Shown: positions 7,436 to 16,656, counted from the stretch's first letter. The stretch: DNA of 64,000 nt from Lysobacter sp. Root690 (GCF_001427785.1 NZ_LMHM01000012.1:494445-558444); one strand, 5' to 3'. Translations and numbers: made by a program. The notes: a model not told the origin generated them from the letters alone.

Positions 7436-10400
7436 TCAGTCCCTGTCCTTCTTGTAGAGATAGGCCTGCGACAGCGCCATCGTCCTGAGCATGTCGCGCA
7501 GCGAGCCGCCGTCCTTCAGCACGCCGCTCATCCGCCGCACCGCGCCGATGCTTTGCCGGTCGGCCTTGTTGCCGAAGGCGTAGCGGAAATAGCTGTCGGC
7601 CATGCAGGCCTGCGCGCTCGGGTCCTTGGGCAGGATCCTGGCGATGCCGCGGACGTTCTCGACCGGTCCCAGATCGAACGAACCGGTTCCGTCGAGCAGC
7701 GGCCCCGCCGCATCGATGCGCACCATCTCGTCGTAGTGATCGAAGTTGTAGGCGCGCTCGAGTTCGCGATAGCGCCCGGCCGAGTCGTAGTGCTCCATCG
7801 ACGCGCCGGTATCGTTCATGAATTGATGGCATTGCCAGCACCGCCCATCCGATGCGTGCTGGCCGTTGATCGCATCCCAGCGCTCGCGCGTGCTGATCGG
7901 CCGGTCGGGATATTCGGGCTCGTCGGGATCGGCTTCCACCGGCGCGCCGAACGCATGGCAGAACATGTTCTCGCGGATCATGATGCCGCGCCGGACCAGC
8001 GCGGTGGCCTCGTAGTCCGAGGTCGCCACCTGGGTGATGCCCTGATGCAGAAGGCCGCCGCGTTTGTCGTCGACCTCGATCCTGCGGAACTCGCCGCCCG
8101 ACACGCCGCCGATGCCGTAATGCGTGGCCAGCTTGTCGTTTAAGTAGGTGTAGGCGGGATTGAACAACTCATCCATGGTCGCGCCGCCGTTCTTGAACAG
8201 GTCGCTGACGAACAGCCGCTGTTCCTCGCGCATCGCCTGGATGGTGTCTTCGTCGAGGCCGGGCTTGCGCTGAATCTCGCGCGGGGTGTTGGTGTAGTAG
8301 CGGATGAAGCGCGCGAACTGGGCGATGCCGGCGTCGGACTGCATCATCCGGTCGACTTCGGCGCCGATCGCCTGCGGCGTCTCCAGGCCGCCGCTCAAGG
8401 CGCGGTCGAGCAGCGCCTCGTCGGGGGTCGTGCCGAGGAAGGAGAACGACAAGGCGGTGGCCAGTTCTTCCGCAGTCAACCGGCTCGCGCCGTCGCGGCC
8501 GGGCGCGCCCAATTCGCTGCGATACAGGAAGTAGGGCGAGACCAGCATCGCCGCCAGCGCGTCGCGCGCGCCTTGTTCGTCGGTCGCGAGCGCGGCGTAG
8601 CGGCCGATCTCGGCGTCGCTCAGCGGCCGCCGGAACACCTTGCGCCCGGTCTTGGACACGAAGGCCCGCGCATCGCCGCCGGCGTGATAACCCAACGCGG
8701 CGAGGTCGACCTTGGCGGCGATATCCACCGCCATGTCGAAGTACTTCCTGACCGCTTCGGCCGACAGCACGCCCAGGTCGGCCTGGCCCGGGTATTTGAA
8801 TTCGCGGTCCGATTCCACCGTGGGCAACTTCGCCGGGTTGACCGTTACCTGGAACAGGTCGGCCACACTGTTGAGGTATTCGTGCGTGGCCAGCAATCGC
8901 AGCTGGCGCGCGCCGAACGATTCGGTCGGATTCAAGTACGGCGCCCACACCGTGTCGATGAGATGCGACGACACCGCGCCGGCGCAGGTGTCGTCGCAAT
9001 GCCCGGACACCGGCATCGCCTTGATCCGGGCGATCAGCGCCGGCTTGCCCGCCACGTCCCAGGTATTGGCCTTGCGCGGGTCGTCGAAGAACTCCGGCGA
9101 ATGGCAGTTGATGCAGGTTTCGGCCAGCACCACCTCGCCGAGGTTGGCGACCGCACGATAACTCATCGCGGCCAGATCGAAGTCCTCGCTTTCCTCGTTG
9201 ACCGGCACATGCTGCAGACTCGGCTGCGGCAGCGTGCCGGGATAGTACGGATAGACGATGTCGTGTTCGCCGTAGGCCAGGGTGATCGTCGCGGTGCCGC
9301 CCCATGCGATCGTCTGACGACGGCTGTCCTTGCCGGTGCGGATATCGACATGCCATTGCGCGTCGGCGACCGACGCCGGTTTGGCCGGCGCGCGCACCCG
9401 CACCTCGACCGCGATATCGTCCGGGCGCTCGCGATAGCCCAACTGCACGACCGCATGCTTGTTGCCCGCATCGATCGCGACCTTCTGACTGCGGACCAGC
9501 GGAATCCAGGTGATGCCGTCGTCGGTCTCTATATCGGCCAGCAGCACGTTGTAGTCGCCGTCGGCGAGGCCGTTCAAGACGATCGGCGGTGCGTTCCACG
9601 CCAGCTGGAAATAGCGATTGTGGCCCTGCGGATCGGTCAGGGTTCCGCCGATCATGTCGCCGGCGATGCTTTGCGACGGCGGCTCGCCCGCCCGCAGCGT
9701 GAGCGAGGTATCGCGCAGGCCGGACGGATCGTAGCTGAGCTTGTAGATCACGCCGGCCACGTCGTCCGACAACAGGACGTTGCGCTCGTCGAGGACCAGC
9801 AGGTCGGTCGGACGTCCCACGCAGGCCGTGGTCAGGCAATAGGCGTCGACCTTGTCGAAGTCCTGGATCCAGCCGTCGATCACCGGGATTTCCTGCAGCA
9901 CCCGCGAATCGCTCGCCACGGTGACCATCAGCAGATTCATGCCCGGTCGCGCGGCTTGCTTGCCCAGGCCATGTTGCGCGACCAGGAAGCGGCGCGTGCC
10001 GTCCGGCCCGGCGACGCCGTTCCAGAACTTGAGTCCCGACGGCGAGGTGTTGCTGGCCAGCTCCAACGCAGGCGGCACGTAGTGTTTCGGATCGATCGAG
10101 GCGAGCGGCTGGTCGGAAACGATCGCGCCGCTTATCAGATTCGGCACGATCTCCTGCGCGGGCTTGTCGTACTCGTCCTGGGTGAAACCAGGCGTATTGC
10201 GGCCGAACACATACGGCCGGCCGAAATGCTGGCCGTCCGTCGCCAACCGGTTGATCTCCTCGGGATTGGTGAAGCCTTGTCGATTGTTGTCGCTGAACCA
10301 GATCTGCCGGGTATCGGGATGCCAGTCGAATCCGACCGAGTTGCGCACGCCCTTGGCGATGACCGTGGCCTTGCCGGTGCTCAGGTCGTAGCGCAGCAAC

Positions 10401-11602
10401 GTCCCGTAGCGCGGATCGGCCGGCACCATGCACAGATTGCAGGGAACGCCGATCGCGGTGTACAGGCCGTCGTCGTCGGCATCGCGCGGATTGAAATGCA
10501 GCGGATGCTTCATGTGCCAGATGCGGGTCTGCGATCCGGTTTCCAGCGCGGGCAACGGAAACAGCGTGTCGTCGGCCGGGAACTTGAGCACCTGCTCGGA
10601 TTGCGCATTTTGGTAAGTGGCATCGACATTGCGAACGCGATGCAGGGCGCCGGTCGTGGAGTAGTAGAGATCGCCGTCGCGATAGGCCACGCCCATCGGT
10701 TCTTCCAGCGACGTGGCGATGAGGTGGACGGCGCCGGTCGGGCGACCGGCCGCATCCAGCGGCAGCGCATACACGAAACCGGCGATGCCCTTGTAGGCGT
10801 ACGACGGAATCGCGCTCGATCCCACATACAGCACGCCCTTGCCCATGGCCATCTGCCGCGGCTGGCGCATGCCCTGGGCGAACACCTCGATCTTCATGCC
10901 CGGAATCGTCCGCAGTTTGTCGATCGCCAGCGCGGGCCGGTACTCCATCAGCAGATCGCGGCGGTCGCCGGCGTCCTGCGCGAACGTCACCTTCGCGGGC
11001 GATGTCAGCGGCAGGCGCCCGTCGATCGCATTCAAGGTGAGGTGGTAATCGCAGCGCTTGAGCCCGTCGAGCTGGATGCCCGCGCCCCAGGTGCCGCTGA
11101 CCGCTGTCTGTTCGCCCTCGCATCGCAAAGTGCCGGTCACCGGCGTCGACGCGGGCGGCGCCGCCGCGGCGTCGCGGCGATGATTGAGCACGGTATCGCT
11201 GGCCATGGCGAAGCGCAGTATCAGTTGATTGCCTTCGCCGCCGCCGCCCTCGCAGGAATCGATGTGCCTCCATGCGTTGGGCCACCAATCGGGATTCGGC
11301 CCGCCCGGTTCGTAAGGCGACTGCGCGCACCAGTGCCAGCTGCCGGGCCCGAGCGGCGGGCCGTCCTCGTCGCGCCAGCATTCGTACAACTGGCCTTTGT
11401 TCTGCACGCGGTCGCCTTGCACATAGGAAGTACCGGCGAGATAGGGCGGGGCATCGCACTGCAGCGCGCCGGTGGTCTTGCGCGCGGCGTCGGCGTCGGT
11501 CTTACCGACGCGATCGCAACCGGACGCGACGATCAGCGACAGCGCCATCGCGATGATGAAACCCAGGCGCCGACCGGCGGAAACAAATGCACTGGCATTC
11601 AT
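7436..11602 (-). CDS. Giant modular lipoprotein: chitin-binding-like, PQQ-dehydrogenase-like and DUF1587/1595/1592/1588/1585 domains
   Basis: 1388 residues. A lipoprotein signal ends at VASGC (about residue 29). Residues 49-115 resemble a CBM5/12 carbohydrate-binding module (YVQGDRVQNKGQLYEC, then aromatic-rich WHWC and WWPNAW). Residues about 226-620 form a sorbosone/glucose-dehydrogenase-type propeller (RQPRQMAMGKGVLYVG, GVRNSVGFDWHP, SDNNRQGF). A CINCH heme c motif lies at 830-834. Then follow DUF1587 (880-945), DUF1595 (960-1020), DUF1592 (1030-1155), DUF1588 (1160-1275, with a second CxxCH at 1255-1259) and DUF1585 (1310-1385). The last block is the usual cytochrome-linked DUF chain found beside DUF1552. 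Fusion to a sugar-dehydrogenase propeller and a polysaccharide-binding module suggests a surface oxidoreductase acting on a polymer; that role is inference. Confidence 0.85.
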   Translation of the reverse strand: MNASAFVSAGRRLGFIIAMALSLIVASGCDRVGKTDADAARKTTGALQCDAPPYLAGTSYVQGDRVQNKGQLYECWRDEDGPPLGPGSWHWCAQSPYEPGGPNPDWWPNAWRHIDSCEGGGGEGNQLILRFAMASDTVLNHRRDAAAAPPASTPVTGTLRCEGEQTAVSGTWGAGIQLDGLKRCDYHLTLNAIDGRLPLTSPAKVTFAQDAGDRRDLLMEYRPALAIDKLRTIPGMKIEVFAQGMRQPRQMAMGKGVLYVGSSAIPSYAYKGIAGFVYALPLDAAGRPTGAVHLIATSLEEPMGVAYRDGDLYYSTTGALHRVRNVDATYQNAQSEQVLKFPADDTLFPLPALETGSQTRIWHMKHPLHFNPRDADDDGLYTAIGVPCNLCMVPADPRYGTLLRYDLSTGKATVIAKGVRNSVGFDWHPDTRQIWFSDNNRQGFTNPEEINRLATDGQHFGRPYVFGRNTPGFTQDEYDKPAQEIVPNLISGAIVSDQPLASIDPKHYVPPALELASNTSPSGLKFWNGVAGPDGTRRFLVAQHGLGKQAARPGMNLLMVTVASDSRVLQEIPVIDGWIQDFDKVDAYCLTTACVGRPTDLLVLDERNVLLSDDVAGVIYKLSYDPSGLRDTSLTLRAGEPPSQSIAGDMIGGTLTDPQGHNRYFQLAWNAPPIVLNGLADGDYNVLLADIETDDGITWIPLVRSQKVAIDAGNKHAVVQLGYRERPDDIAVEVRVRAPAKPASVADAQWHVDIRTGKDSRRQTIAWGGTATITLAYGEHDIVYPYYPGTLPQPSLQHVPVNEESEDFDLAAMSYRAVANLGEVVLAETCINCHSPEFFDDPRKANTWDVAGKPALIARIKAMPVSGHCDDTCAGAVSSHLIDTVWAPYLNPTESFGARQLRLLATHEYLNSVADLFQVTVNPAKLPTVESDREFKYPGQADLGVLSAEAVRKYFDMAVDIAAKVDLAALGYHAGGDARAFVSKTGRKVFRRPLSDAEIGRYAALATDEQGARDALAAMLVSPYFLYRSELGAPGRDGASRLTAEELATALSFSFLGTTPDEALLDRALSGGLETPQAIGAEVDRMMQSDAGIAQFARFIRYYTNTPREIQRKPGLDEDTIQAMREEQRLFVSDLFKNGGATMDELFNPAYTYLNDKLATHYGIGGVSGGEFRRIEVDDKRGGLLHQGITQVATSDYEATALVRRGIMIRENMFCHAFGAPVEADPDEPEYPDRPISTRERWDAINGQHASDGRCWQCHQFMNDTGASMEHYDSAGRYRELERAYNFDHYDEMVRIDAAGPLLDGTGSFDLGPVENVRGIARILPKDPSAQACMADSYFRYAFGNKADRQSIGAVRRMSGVLKDGGSLRDMLRTMALSQAYLYKKDRD

Positions 11603-12071
11603 GCGCGTCCTCGCCTTTGCTCGTCAGAGCGTGCGGACCCGACAGCCCAACAGCGGCGGCGCCAAGCCGCGCCGATTTCATTACTTCGGGTGCTGGATAG
11701 CGGATCGTCGTCGTCGCGGCGAAGGTTCGGCGCAAGCGACGCGGGCCTTGGCCGTCAGATCGCCGCTGCGTGTGGAGCCGGTTGAGCATGCGAGGGTCAT
11801 GCGGCGACTCCATGTCAACGAGGCGATCGCGCGATTGGGGCAAGCGCGGCTCATCCTCGGGAAAAGCTCGGCGAACGGATCTTGCGGGCATCCGAATCAG
11901 CCAAGTCGTGGCCCAGTCGTGGCCAAATCGATCTGCTGAGTCGATCCTCGCTTTGGCGCCGCGATCAAGTCCGAGATATCCGTTCCAGTCGCACCCTCAC
12001 GCTCGCTCACTGCAAGCGAGAACGAAGCACTTCAGCGCCGCGCGGCGAATGTTCGCATCGCTCGATCACGC
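11603..12071. other. Gene-free interval
   Basis: No convincing gene; reading frames here show no conserved motifs. It must hold the promoter of the minus-strand DUF1592-DUF1552 operon. Confidence 0.5.
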
Positions 12072-12392
12072 GTGCGTGCATGCACGGATCGCGCCGAGGT
12101 CGTTGTTCGAACCGGTTCGCCGGCGTATGCGCACGACGATCTGTATGCCGGGCCGAGCTTCGCCCAGGCCATCGAAGAATTTAACGTCACCGGGCTGCGC
12201 AACGGCGCGATCGTCAGGGACGCACCGGTCGCGGGCATCGTTTGTCCGCCCGGCAATGCGGTGGCGCGCTTCTCGGGTTAAGGCGTGCCCACGGGTGCGC
12301 TCACCGTCGGCAACCTCATCGGCGAGGGCTTCGTCCTGGGTGCGCTGTCCGCGGGACAGAGCACGCTGTCGTTCACGTGCACGGTTCGGTAG
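12072..12392 (+). pseudogene. Remnant of a secreted-type protein with an internal stop
   Basis: One frame reads through 69 codons to TAA at 12279-12281 and then continues with clearly protein-like sequence for 36 more codons to TAG at 12390. Before the stop it reads FNVTGLRNGAIVRD and VAGIVCPPGNAVARF; after it, ALTVGNLIGEGFVLG and STLSFTCTVR. The hydrophobic/glycine pattern and paired cysteines on both sides of the stop suggest a beta-rich exported domain broken by a nonsense change. The 5' end is not defined (GTG at 12072 is arbitrary) and no signal peptide is visible, so the gene is probably truncated as well. Family unknown. Confidence 0.4.
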
Positions 12393-12436
12393 CGGCCGAG
12401 CTCATCAACGACTTGAGGTTCTGCGCTCACAGCGCG

Positions 12437-13186
12437 TTACTTCGCGCACTGTCTGAGTTGCTCGATAATCGGCGCGGCGTCGGTCCACTGCAGCACCATC
12501 GCGGCGTTTCCATCGATCGACAACTTGAAGCTTTGCCGGTCGCGCATGCCATCCAGGGCCGCGGTCAGCCCGGGCACGGAAAACGCAATCGCTCCGGCTC
12601 TTCCTTGATAGCGGTAGTTGAATACCTGGACGGTCTGCGCGGGCTCATCGTCCTGCTGCAGCGATATCTTGATCTTCTTGACCTTGTTCGGCTTGGGAAG
12701 CCCGGTGCCGTAGAAAATCAGCCACGCATCCGGCTTGGGTTTTTGAAACCCCATGATGCTGACGATGCCGCCGCTCTTGCCATTGTCCTGGCTGGTCAAT
12801 TTGGCGAACGACGCGGTGCACAGCTTGCCTTCGGGCGTGCTGCTGGAAGCGGAAAACCAGATGCCGTTCGCGACTTCCCGAGCGATGATCGCGTCCCTCG
12901 CGTCTTTCTCGGCTTGAAGTCTCTTGAGGTTTTCGAGTTCTTCCGGACTCAGAACGCGCGCCGGCGGGCGTTCCCGGGGCTCCAGGGAATCGAGATAATC
13001 GTTCTTCTCGCGGATCCAGTCGTCCATGCTGTACTGATACGGCGGGCTGCAACCGTTGCCGTCGTACAGCATGCCGGTCGGGCAGGCCGCCGCCTCGAAC
13101 GGCAGCGACAGGGATATGAAAGACAGGATTGCCAGCATCCGCATACCGCGCGGTCCTTGCCCGATGCCTGCGTTGCGATGATCCAT
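12437..13186 (-). CDS. Exported hypothetical protein
   Basis: A 249-residue precursor. A signal peptide runs to about residue 35 (MLAILSFISLSLPFEAAAC). The mature N-terminus is cysteine-containing (CPTGMLYDGNGCSPP), then comes a charged helical stretch (SPEELENLKRLQAEKDARD) and a C-terminal domain of about 140 residues ending in IIEQLRQCAK. A GGAGGG ribosome-binding site precedes the ATG at 13186. The layout (short CP..G...C head, coiled linker, globular tail) recurs in uncharacterised periplasmic proteins of Xanthomonadaceae. I cannot assign a function. Confidence 0.65.
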   Translation of the reverse strand: MDHRNAGIGQGPRGMRMLAILSFISLSLPFEAAACPTGMLYDGNGCSPPYQYSMDDWIREKNDYLDSLEPRERPPARVLSPEELENLKRLQAEKDARDAIIAREVANGIWFSASSSTPEGKLCTASFAKLTSQDNGKSGGIVSIMGFQKPKPDAWLIFYGTGLPKPNKVKKIKISLQQDDEPAQTVQVFNYRYQGRAGAIAFSVPGLTAALDGMRDRQSFKLSIDGNAAMVLQWTDAAPIIEQLRQCAK

Positions 13187-13601
13187 ATCCTGCCCTCCCA
13201 GGCTTGAAGTAAACCGACCCGCCCGGCCGGTTCGGCGCGAAGGCGTTTTCCGCGCATTGTCCACGATCCCCGAGCGATCCGGCAGCACGCAGCGGTGCTC
13301 CGATAGGCTCGATCAAGTATCACGCCGCGACTTGGTGCCGAACGCCTTGCAGCTTGGGAATCCACGCCAGCGGTCGAGTGAAAAACTACTGCCCCGCCTC
13401 GCCGCCGCCCGCCATGACGGCGAGCATCAACAAGCGCCGCGGGTTCGCCTGAGTCGGCAGGCCGGCGCATCGCCACGCCGGGGACTTGGCGTTGGCTTTG
13501 GAAATGCGTTCCGCCCCGTATCGCCTGAATCCGCGTTTCCCGCCGCCGCCATGGGGCGGGTTGCTTGACAGGCCGATGGATATGGCTGGACCCTTGGCGG
13601 C
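13187..13601. other. Divergent intergenic region upstream of H-NS gene
   Basis: 415 bases without a supported gene. TTGACA at 13565-13570 could be a -35 element for the H-NS-type gene, but no well-spaced -10 follows it. Confidence 0.4.
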
Positions 13602-14021
13602 ATGAATATCGATATCGACAAGCTTAGCCTGAGCGAGCTGAAATCCCTTCTGACCGCCGCGGAGCGGCGCAAGAAGCTGATCTCCAGCCGTCGCCCCATT
13701 GCCTTGGTACGCCGGAAAGTGATCGCGCTCGCCGCCCAAGGCGGCTATACGATCGACGAACTTTATGGCGATCGGCCGCCAGCCGAGATCGCCGGCAAGA
13801 AGCGGACGCCGCGACGCAAGCCGAGCAAGGTCGCCGCCAAGTACCGCGACCCGGATAACAAGCGCAACACCTGGTCGGGTCGTGGGCGCATGCCGGTGTG
13901 GCTGGCGCGGAAGACCAAGCATGGCCGTAGCGTCGCCGACTTCCTGATCCCCGGCCTGGCAAAACCCACCGCGCGCAAGAGCAGTTCCATCGGCAAAAAA
14001 ACCGTCTTCAAGCAGGGTTGA
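13602..14021 (+). CDS. H-NS family nucleoid-associated protein
   Basis: 139 residues, typical for the Xanthomonas/Bordetella-type H-NS family. The N-terminal 45 residues are an amphipathic helix for oligomerisation (LSLSELKSLLTAAERRKKL). A basic linker follows, then the C-terminal DNA-binding core at residues 81-101, YRDPDNKRNTWSGRGRMP, whose GRGR hook enters AT-rich minor grooves. The extra basic tail ends VFKQG. Such proteins silence AT-rich, foreign DNA. Two decayed relatives of this gene's 3' half occur further right (near 54.14 and 57.2 kb), next to copies of the dispersed repeat. Confidence 0.9.
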   Translation: MNIDIDKLSLSELKSLLTAAERRKKLISSRRPIALVRRKVIALAAQGGYTIDELYGDRPPAEIAGKKRTPRRKPSKVAAKYRDPDNKRNTWSGRGRMPVWLARKTKHGRSVADFLIPGLAKPTARKSSSIGKKTVFKQG

Positions 14022-14362
14022 CGCGCAACCCTTGATGCGCGAAGAAGGCCGCGCGGACTCCGTTCGGCCGCTTACGCCTCGACAGGTGATTAGTCCGACG
14101 CGGCTGCGCGCAATAACGGTAGTTCGCCATGGCTGGCCGTTGGCCGGTAACCGCGATCTGCAGATGTCTTGAATCCCGCCGCGGCACTTGCTTCGGATTC
14201 GCTGTCCGGCGCAAGCGGACTTCAGCGAACGCCTGAAACAAACCCAGTCGCGAAGCGGCATCGGCTCGAACGCTTCGTCCGCTCTGGCCTGCGATCCGGG
14301 GACAGGCCCGCAAGGCCAAGTGAGCCGTGTTCTTGATGGAACCCACGCAGGAAGGGATTGAA
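14022..14362. other. Intergenic region after H-NS
   Basis: 341 bases, no supported gene. The first 25 bases after the H-NS stop are similar to sequence that follows the H-NS remnants at 54.15 and 57.36 kb, so the homology between those copies runs past the stop codon. Confidence 0.5.
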
Positions 14363-14713
14363 ATGCCGCGCCAAGCCGCCTCCGAATGCCTGTCGCGCCT
14401 GATCGGTCAGGATCATTTCGCCGGCGATCCGGCGACGATCTACACCGGCGTCCACGACCCGCGCGAGCGCGTCGCCATGAACGCCCGGTTCGACCGCGCG
14501 TTGGCGGCCTTGCGCGATGCCGCGCGGGATGGCGCGACACCTCGCGCCTGTCTGGATCTGATCGAGCGACACCTGGCCGGCTTCGCACGCGTCGAACTCG
14601 ATACCGAAGATGCCGAGCGGGTCGCCGAATGTTTCGAGATGGCCATGGACTGCCTCGGCATCGAAAGCTCCGAAGGGATGCTCAACCGCTGGCTGTACGG
14701 ATTTGATCCGTAG
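14363..14713 (+). CDS. DUF4844-like small cytoplasmic protein
   Basis: A 116-residue, acidic, mostly helical protein without signal peptide. The C-terminal half matches my memory of DUF4844: VELDTEDAERVAECFE, then MAMDCLGIESSEGMLNRWLY and GFD at the end. The ATG at 14363 is preceded by GGAAGGGA. Members of this family are short hypothetical proteins, sometimes found among toxin-immunity genes; no function is established. It stands alone, with no neighbour close enough for an operon. Confidence 0.6.
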   Translation: MPRQAASECLSRLIGQDHFAGDPATIYTGVHDPRERVAMNARFDRALAALRDAARDGATPRACLDLIERHLAGFARVELDTEDAERVAECFEMAMDCLGIESSEGMLNRWLYGFDP

Positions 14714-14907
14714 TCGTCGCAATCGCATCCGTCGATCGCGGACGGTGCAAGCGCGCGACACCAATGGCCGGACGGCGCTTCTCACAAGCGAAGTGGGTGG
14801 TCCGAACATCGGGCGATAACTGCGTGCGTTAAGCGAAGCAGCGCGATTGAAGAGCAGGGTTGAGCCGCGTTTGCGGGCCGTCACGTAGCTTCGGTTCTAA
14901 CGAAGTT

Positions 14908-15474
14908 TCAGGCTGCGCCCGTTCCCAAGCCACTCTTCCGCAAGCCGTCAAATCGCGCAACCCTGCCAAGCCGTGCGCGAACGATGCGCAGGTGCAAGAT
15001 CGGGTACACGTTGAACACGATCTGCGCGGCAGTGAACACGGCGCACTCCACAACGAACCCACGCGAGCCGACGTAGGCGATGTATGGAGTGAACAGTATC
15101 GCGGCCCAGAAGTGGGTCGCCTCGGCGGACTCCGCTTGACGTTGCAGTTTCGCGAGGCTGTGCCTGCCGCCCAGACGATAGACCGAGTTGTTGAGGTACC
15201 GAAGCGGCGTGTTGCGCAGAAGGTCGCCGAAACCGCGCACGCCCAGCCAACGATACAGGCGACTATTCAGCGTCGATGGATCAACCGTTCGCAGCGCGCG
15301 AGGCATGCGCAGAACGAACAGCGGTTCGGCCACTTTCGCCAAGCCCATGAAGTTGAACATCATCAGCAAACCAAGCCAGGGCGAGCTGAAGCCGATGACG
15401 TCCGCCAGCATGTAAAGACACGCGGCAAGGAAGATCGCAACAACGATCAGCTTTGTCAGATCGCGCCAGAACAT
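14908..15474 (-). CDS. Integral membrane protein, CrtO acyltransferase-like
   Basis: 188 residues with about four membrane segments: two near the N-terminus (residues 6-28 and 33-52) and two around residues 120-160. The central part has RLYRWLGVRGFGDLLRN and SVYRLGGRH, then ESAEATHFWAAIL and IVFNVYPILHLRIVRARLG. The R..G and E..H..H-type residues recall glycosyl-4,4'-diaponeurosporenoate acyltransferase (CrtO) relatives, but the match is from memory of the pattern only. The gene lies directly after an attC-like repeat on its own strand, so it may be a mobile cassette. Confidence 0.55.
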   Translation of the reverse strand: MFWRDLTKLIVVAIFLAACLYMLADVIGFSSPWLGLLMMFNFMGLAKVAEPLFVLRMPRALRTVDPSTLNSRLYRWLGVRGFGDLLRNTPLRYLNNSVYRLGGRHSLAKLQRQAESAEATHFWAAILFTPYIAYVGSRGFVVECAVFTAAQIVFNVYPILHLRIVRARLGRVARFDGLRKSGLGTGAA

Positions 15475-15499
15475 CTACGTCGGCTCCCTGCGCGCGTGG

Positions 15500-15615
15500 C
15501 CTGGGCCTGAGTTATGCCGAGCCGCGAGCGGCTTCGGTTTGAATACTCTATCCGCTATGGCGAGCCTTACGGCGGCAGGCCTTTGCAAGGCTGATTTGAC
15601 CCGCGTTCTTGCCAA
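15500..15615 (-). repeat. Dispersed attC-like repeat, long form
   Basis: The head reads ATGCCGAGCCGCGAGCGGCT followed by TCGGTTTGAATACTC. On the minus strand the distal part reads CGGCATAACTCAGGC then CCAGGCC, close to an attC right half whose core has drifted. The degenerate tail (AAGGCTGATTTGACCCGCGT) corresponds to the GTCCACTCTGACCCCTGT tail of other copies. It sits just upstream of the minus-strand gene that ends at 14908. Confidence 0.6.
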
Positions 15616-15898
15616 GCGGTTTGGCCTGAATAGCGCATTCCTCATGGCGGGGATAGACGGCCTCCAGATCCCGCGCAGCTGCGTTTCGATGTGCTGCATC
15701 GCAGCGAAGCATCGGGAACGACACGGCGTGCCAACGAAATTGCCTGTCCCATCACAGTCCGGCGCGAGCATGTGCGCGCCGGCGTATCCGCAAGGCGTGG
15801 GCCTTCTAGACTCGCGCGGGAAGCCGCTGAGAACAGTCGCTTCCTAACTCGCGCGGGTCAATCGCGACCCGCGTCATTCAGACCAATGGAGGGTGAGT
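15616..15898. other. Gene-free interval
   Basis: No supported gene between the repeat and the secreted-protein gene. It should contain that gene's promoter; no clear element seen. Confidence 0.4.
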
Positions 15899-16327
15899 AT
15901 GCAAGCCAACAAGATGTGGGCCCTGGGTGCGATGCTTTCGGTGCTGGCCATGGCGCCCGGACAGCCGGCGCGGGCGGGCGACCTGAGCAATGCGGTGCTT
16001 ACCTGTTACGTCGATACCTTCGCGCTGGACGTTCCCGAAGCCTATACCTGCTTCTCGACGTGGACCCCGGGCACGGCGCTGAATCCAACCGGTGCGTATT
16101 TCCAGGTCGTGGGCCTGGGCACGGGTAACTATTCCTATGCCTGGCGCGACATGGAAACCAACACGGTACCGGCCGGCTGCGGCAATCAAAGCTCTTGCCG
16201 CAAGTCGATCAGCACCGAAACCCGCAATGATGGCGAAGCCACGCTGCGGGTGACGATTACCGATCTGGACACCGGTGCGAGCACGAACGCGCAGGCGACC
16301 GCGTTCTACAACGACGGATACAACTGA
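15899..16327 (+). CDS. Secreted hypothetical protein
   Basis: A 142-residue precursor with a clear Sec signal peptide (residues 1-29, hydrophobic core ALGAMLSVLAMA, cleavage after RAG). The mature part has four cysteines in two pairs (LTCYV..YTCFS and AGCGNQSSC) and a beta-strand-rich composition (GNYSYAWRD, EATLRVTITDLDTG). A strong GGAGGG ribosome-binding site five bases before the ATG fixes the start. It is probably a periplasmic or secreted beta-sandwich. Family not recognised. Confidence 0.65.
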   Translation: MQANKMWALGAMLSVLAMAPGQPARAGDLSNAVLTCYVDTFALDVPEAYTCFSTWTPGTALNPTGAYFQVVGLGTGNYSYAWRDMETNTVPAGCGNQSSCRKSISTETRNDGEATLRVTITDLDTGASTNAQATAFYNDGYN

Positions 16328-16435
16328 TCGATCGTCGACGCATCGGCAAGCTGCACGCGAACCTCGCGTTAAAAGGGATCGCGTGCAGCGCGATCGCGTA
16401 GAAGCGCGCTCGGATCGGGTCAAACCTCCGAGCGC

Positions 16436-16528
16436 CGGGCCGGGCCGCGAGACGGCCTCGGCTTGGTGTTTCGACGGCATGGCCTCTAGGAGGCGGGCCT
16501 GCGAAAGTGCGCAGAGCCCGCTTTTCCG
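16436..16528 (-). repeat. Dispersed attC-like repeat, degenerate long form
   Basis: GGGCCGCGAGACGGCCTCGG then CTTGGTGTTTCGACGGCATGG, followed by a tail GCGAAAGTGCGCAGAGCCCG that aligns with the AAAGTCCACTCTGACCCCTG tail of other copies. The orientation is the same as all other copies. Confidence 0.5.
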
Positions 16529-16626
16529 ACTGAACCGTGCGATGGTTGACTTGCGCATGAGGTGTTGCTGGCGTCATGGCGATGCTGTCTTCCTCGGCGC
16601 ATGACGCGCGGCCGACTATCGGCAAT

Positions 16627-16656
16627 CGACACGACACGACACGACACGACACGACA
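16627..16656. repeat. Pentanucleotide tandem repeat (CGACA)x6
   Basis: Six perfect copies of CGACA, 30 bases, in the non-coding interval upstream of the 532-residue protein gene. Perfect short tandem arrays are prone to slippage and length change. Confidence 0.9.

Noticed and set aside
7500-11800. Very long open frames on the plus strand opposite the DUF1592 gene
   Set aside because: They have no conserved motifs and an amino-acid mix rich in Arg, His and Gly typical of antisense reading of high-GC genes. The minus-strand frame has clear domains.
14840-14907. Possible further repeat copy after the CrtO-like gene
   Set aside because: GGTTGAGCCGCGTTTGCGGG and later CTTCGGTTCTAACG share pieces with the repeat, but the stem is changed too much to call it with confidence.
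16627-16656. Short tandem units considered as a CRISPR array
   Set aside because: The units are 5 bases without spacers. The scattered 25-100 base repeats elsewhere are too irregularly spaced for CRISPR and separated by whole genes.
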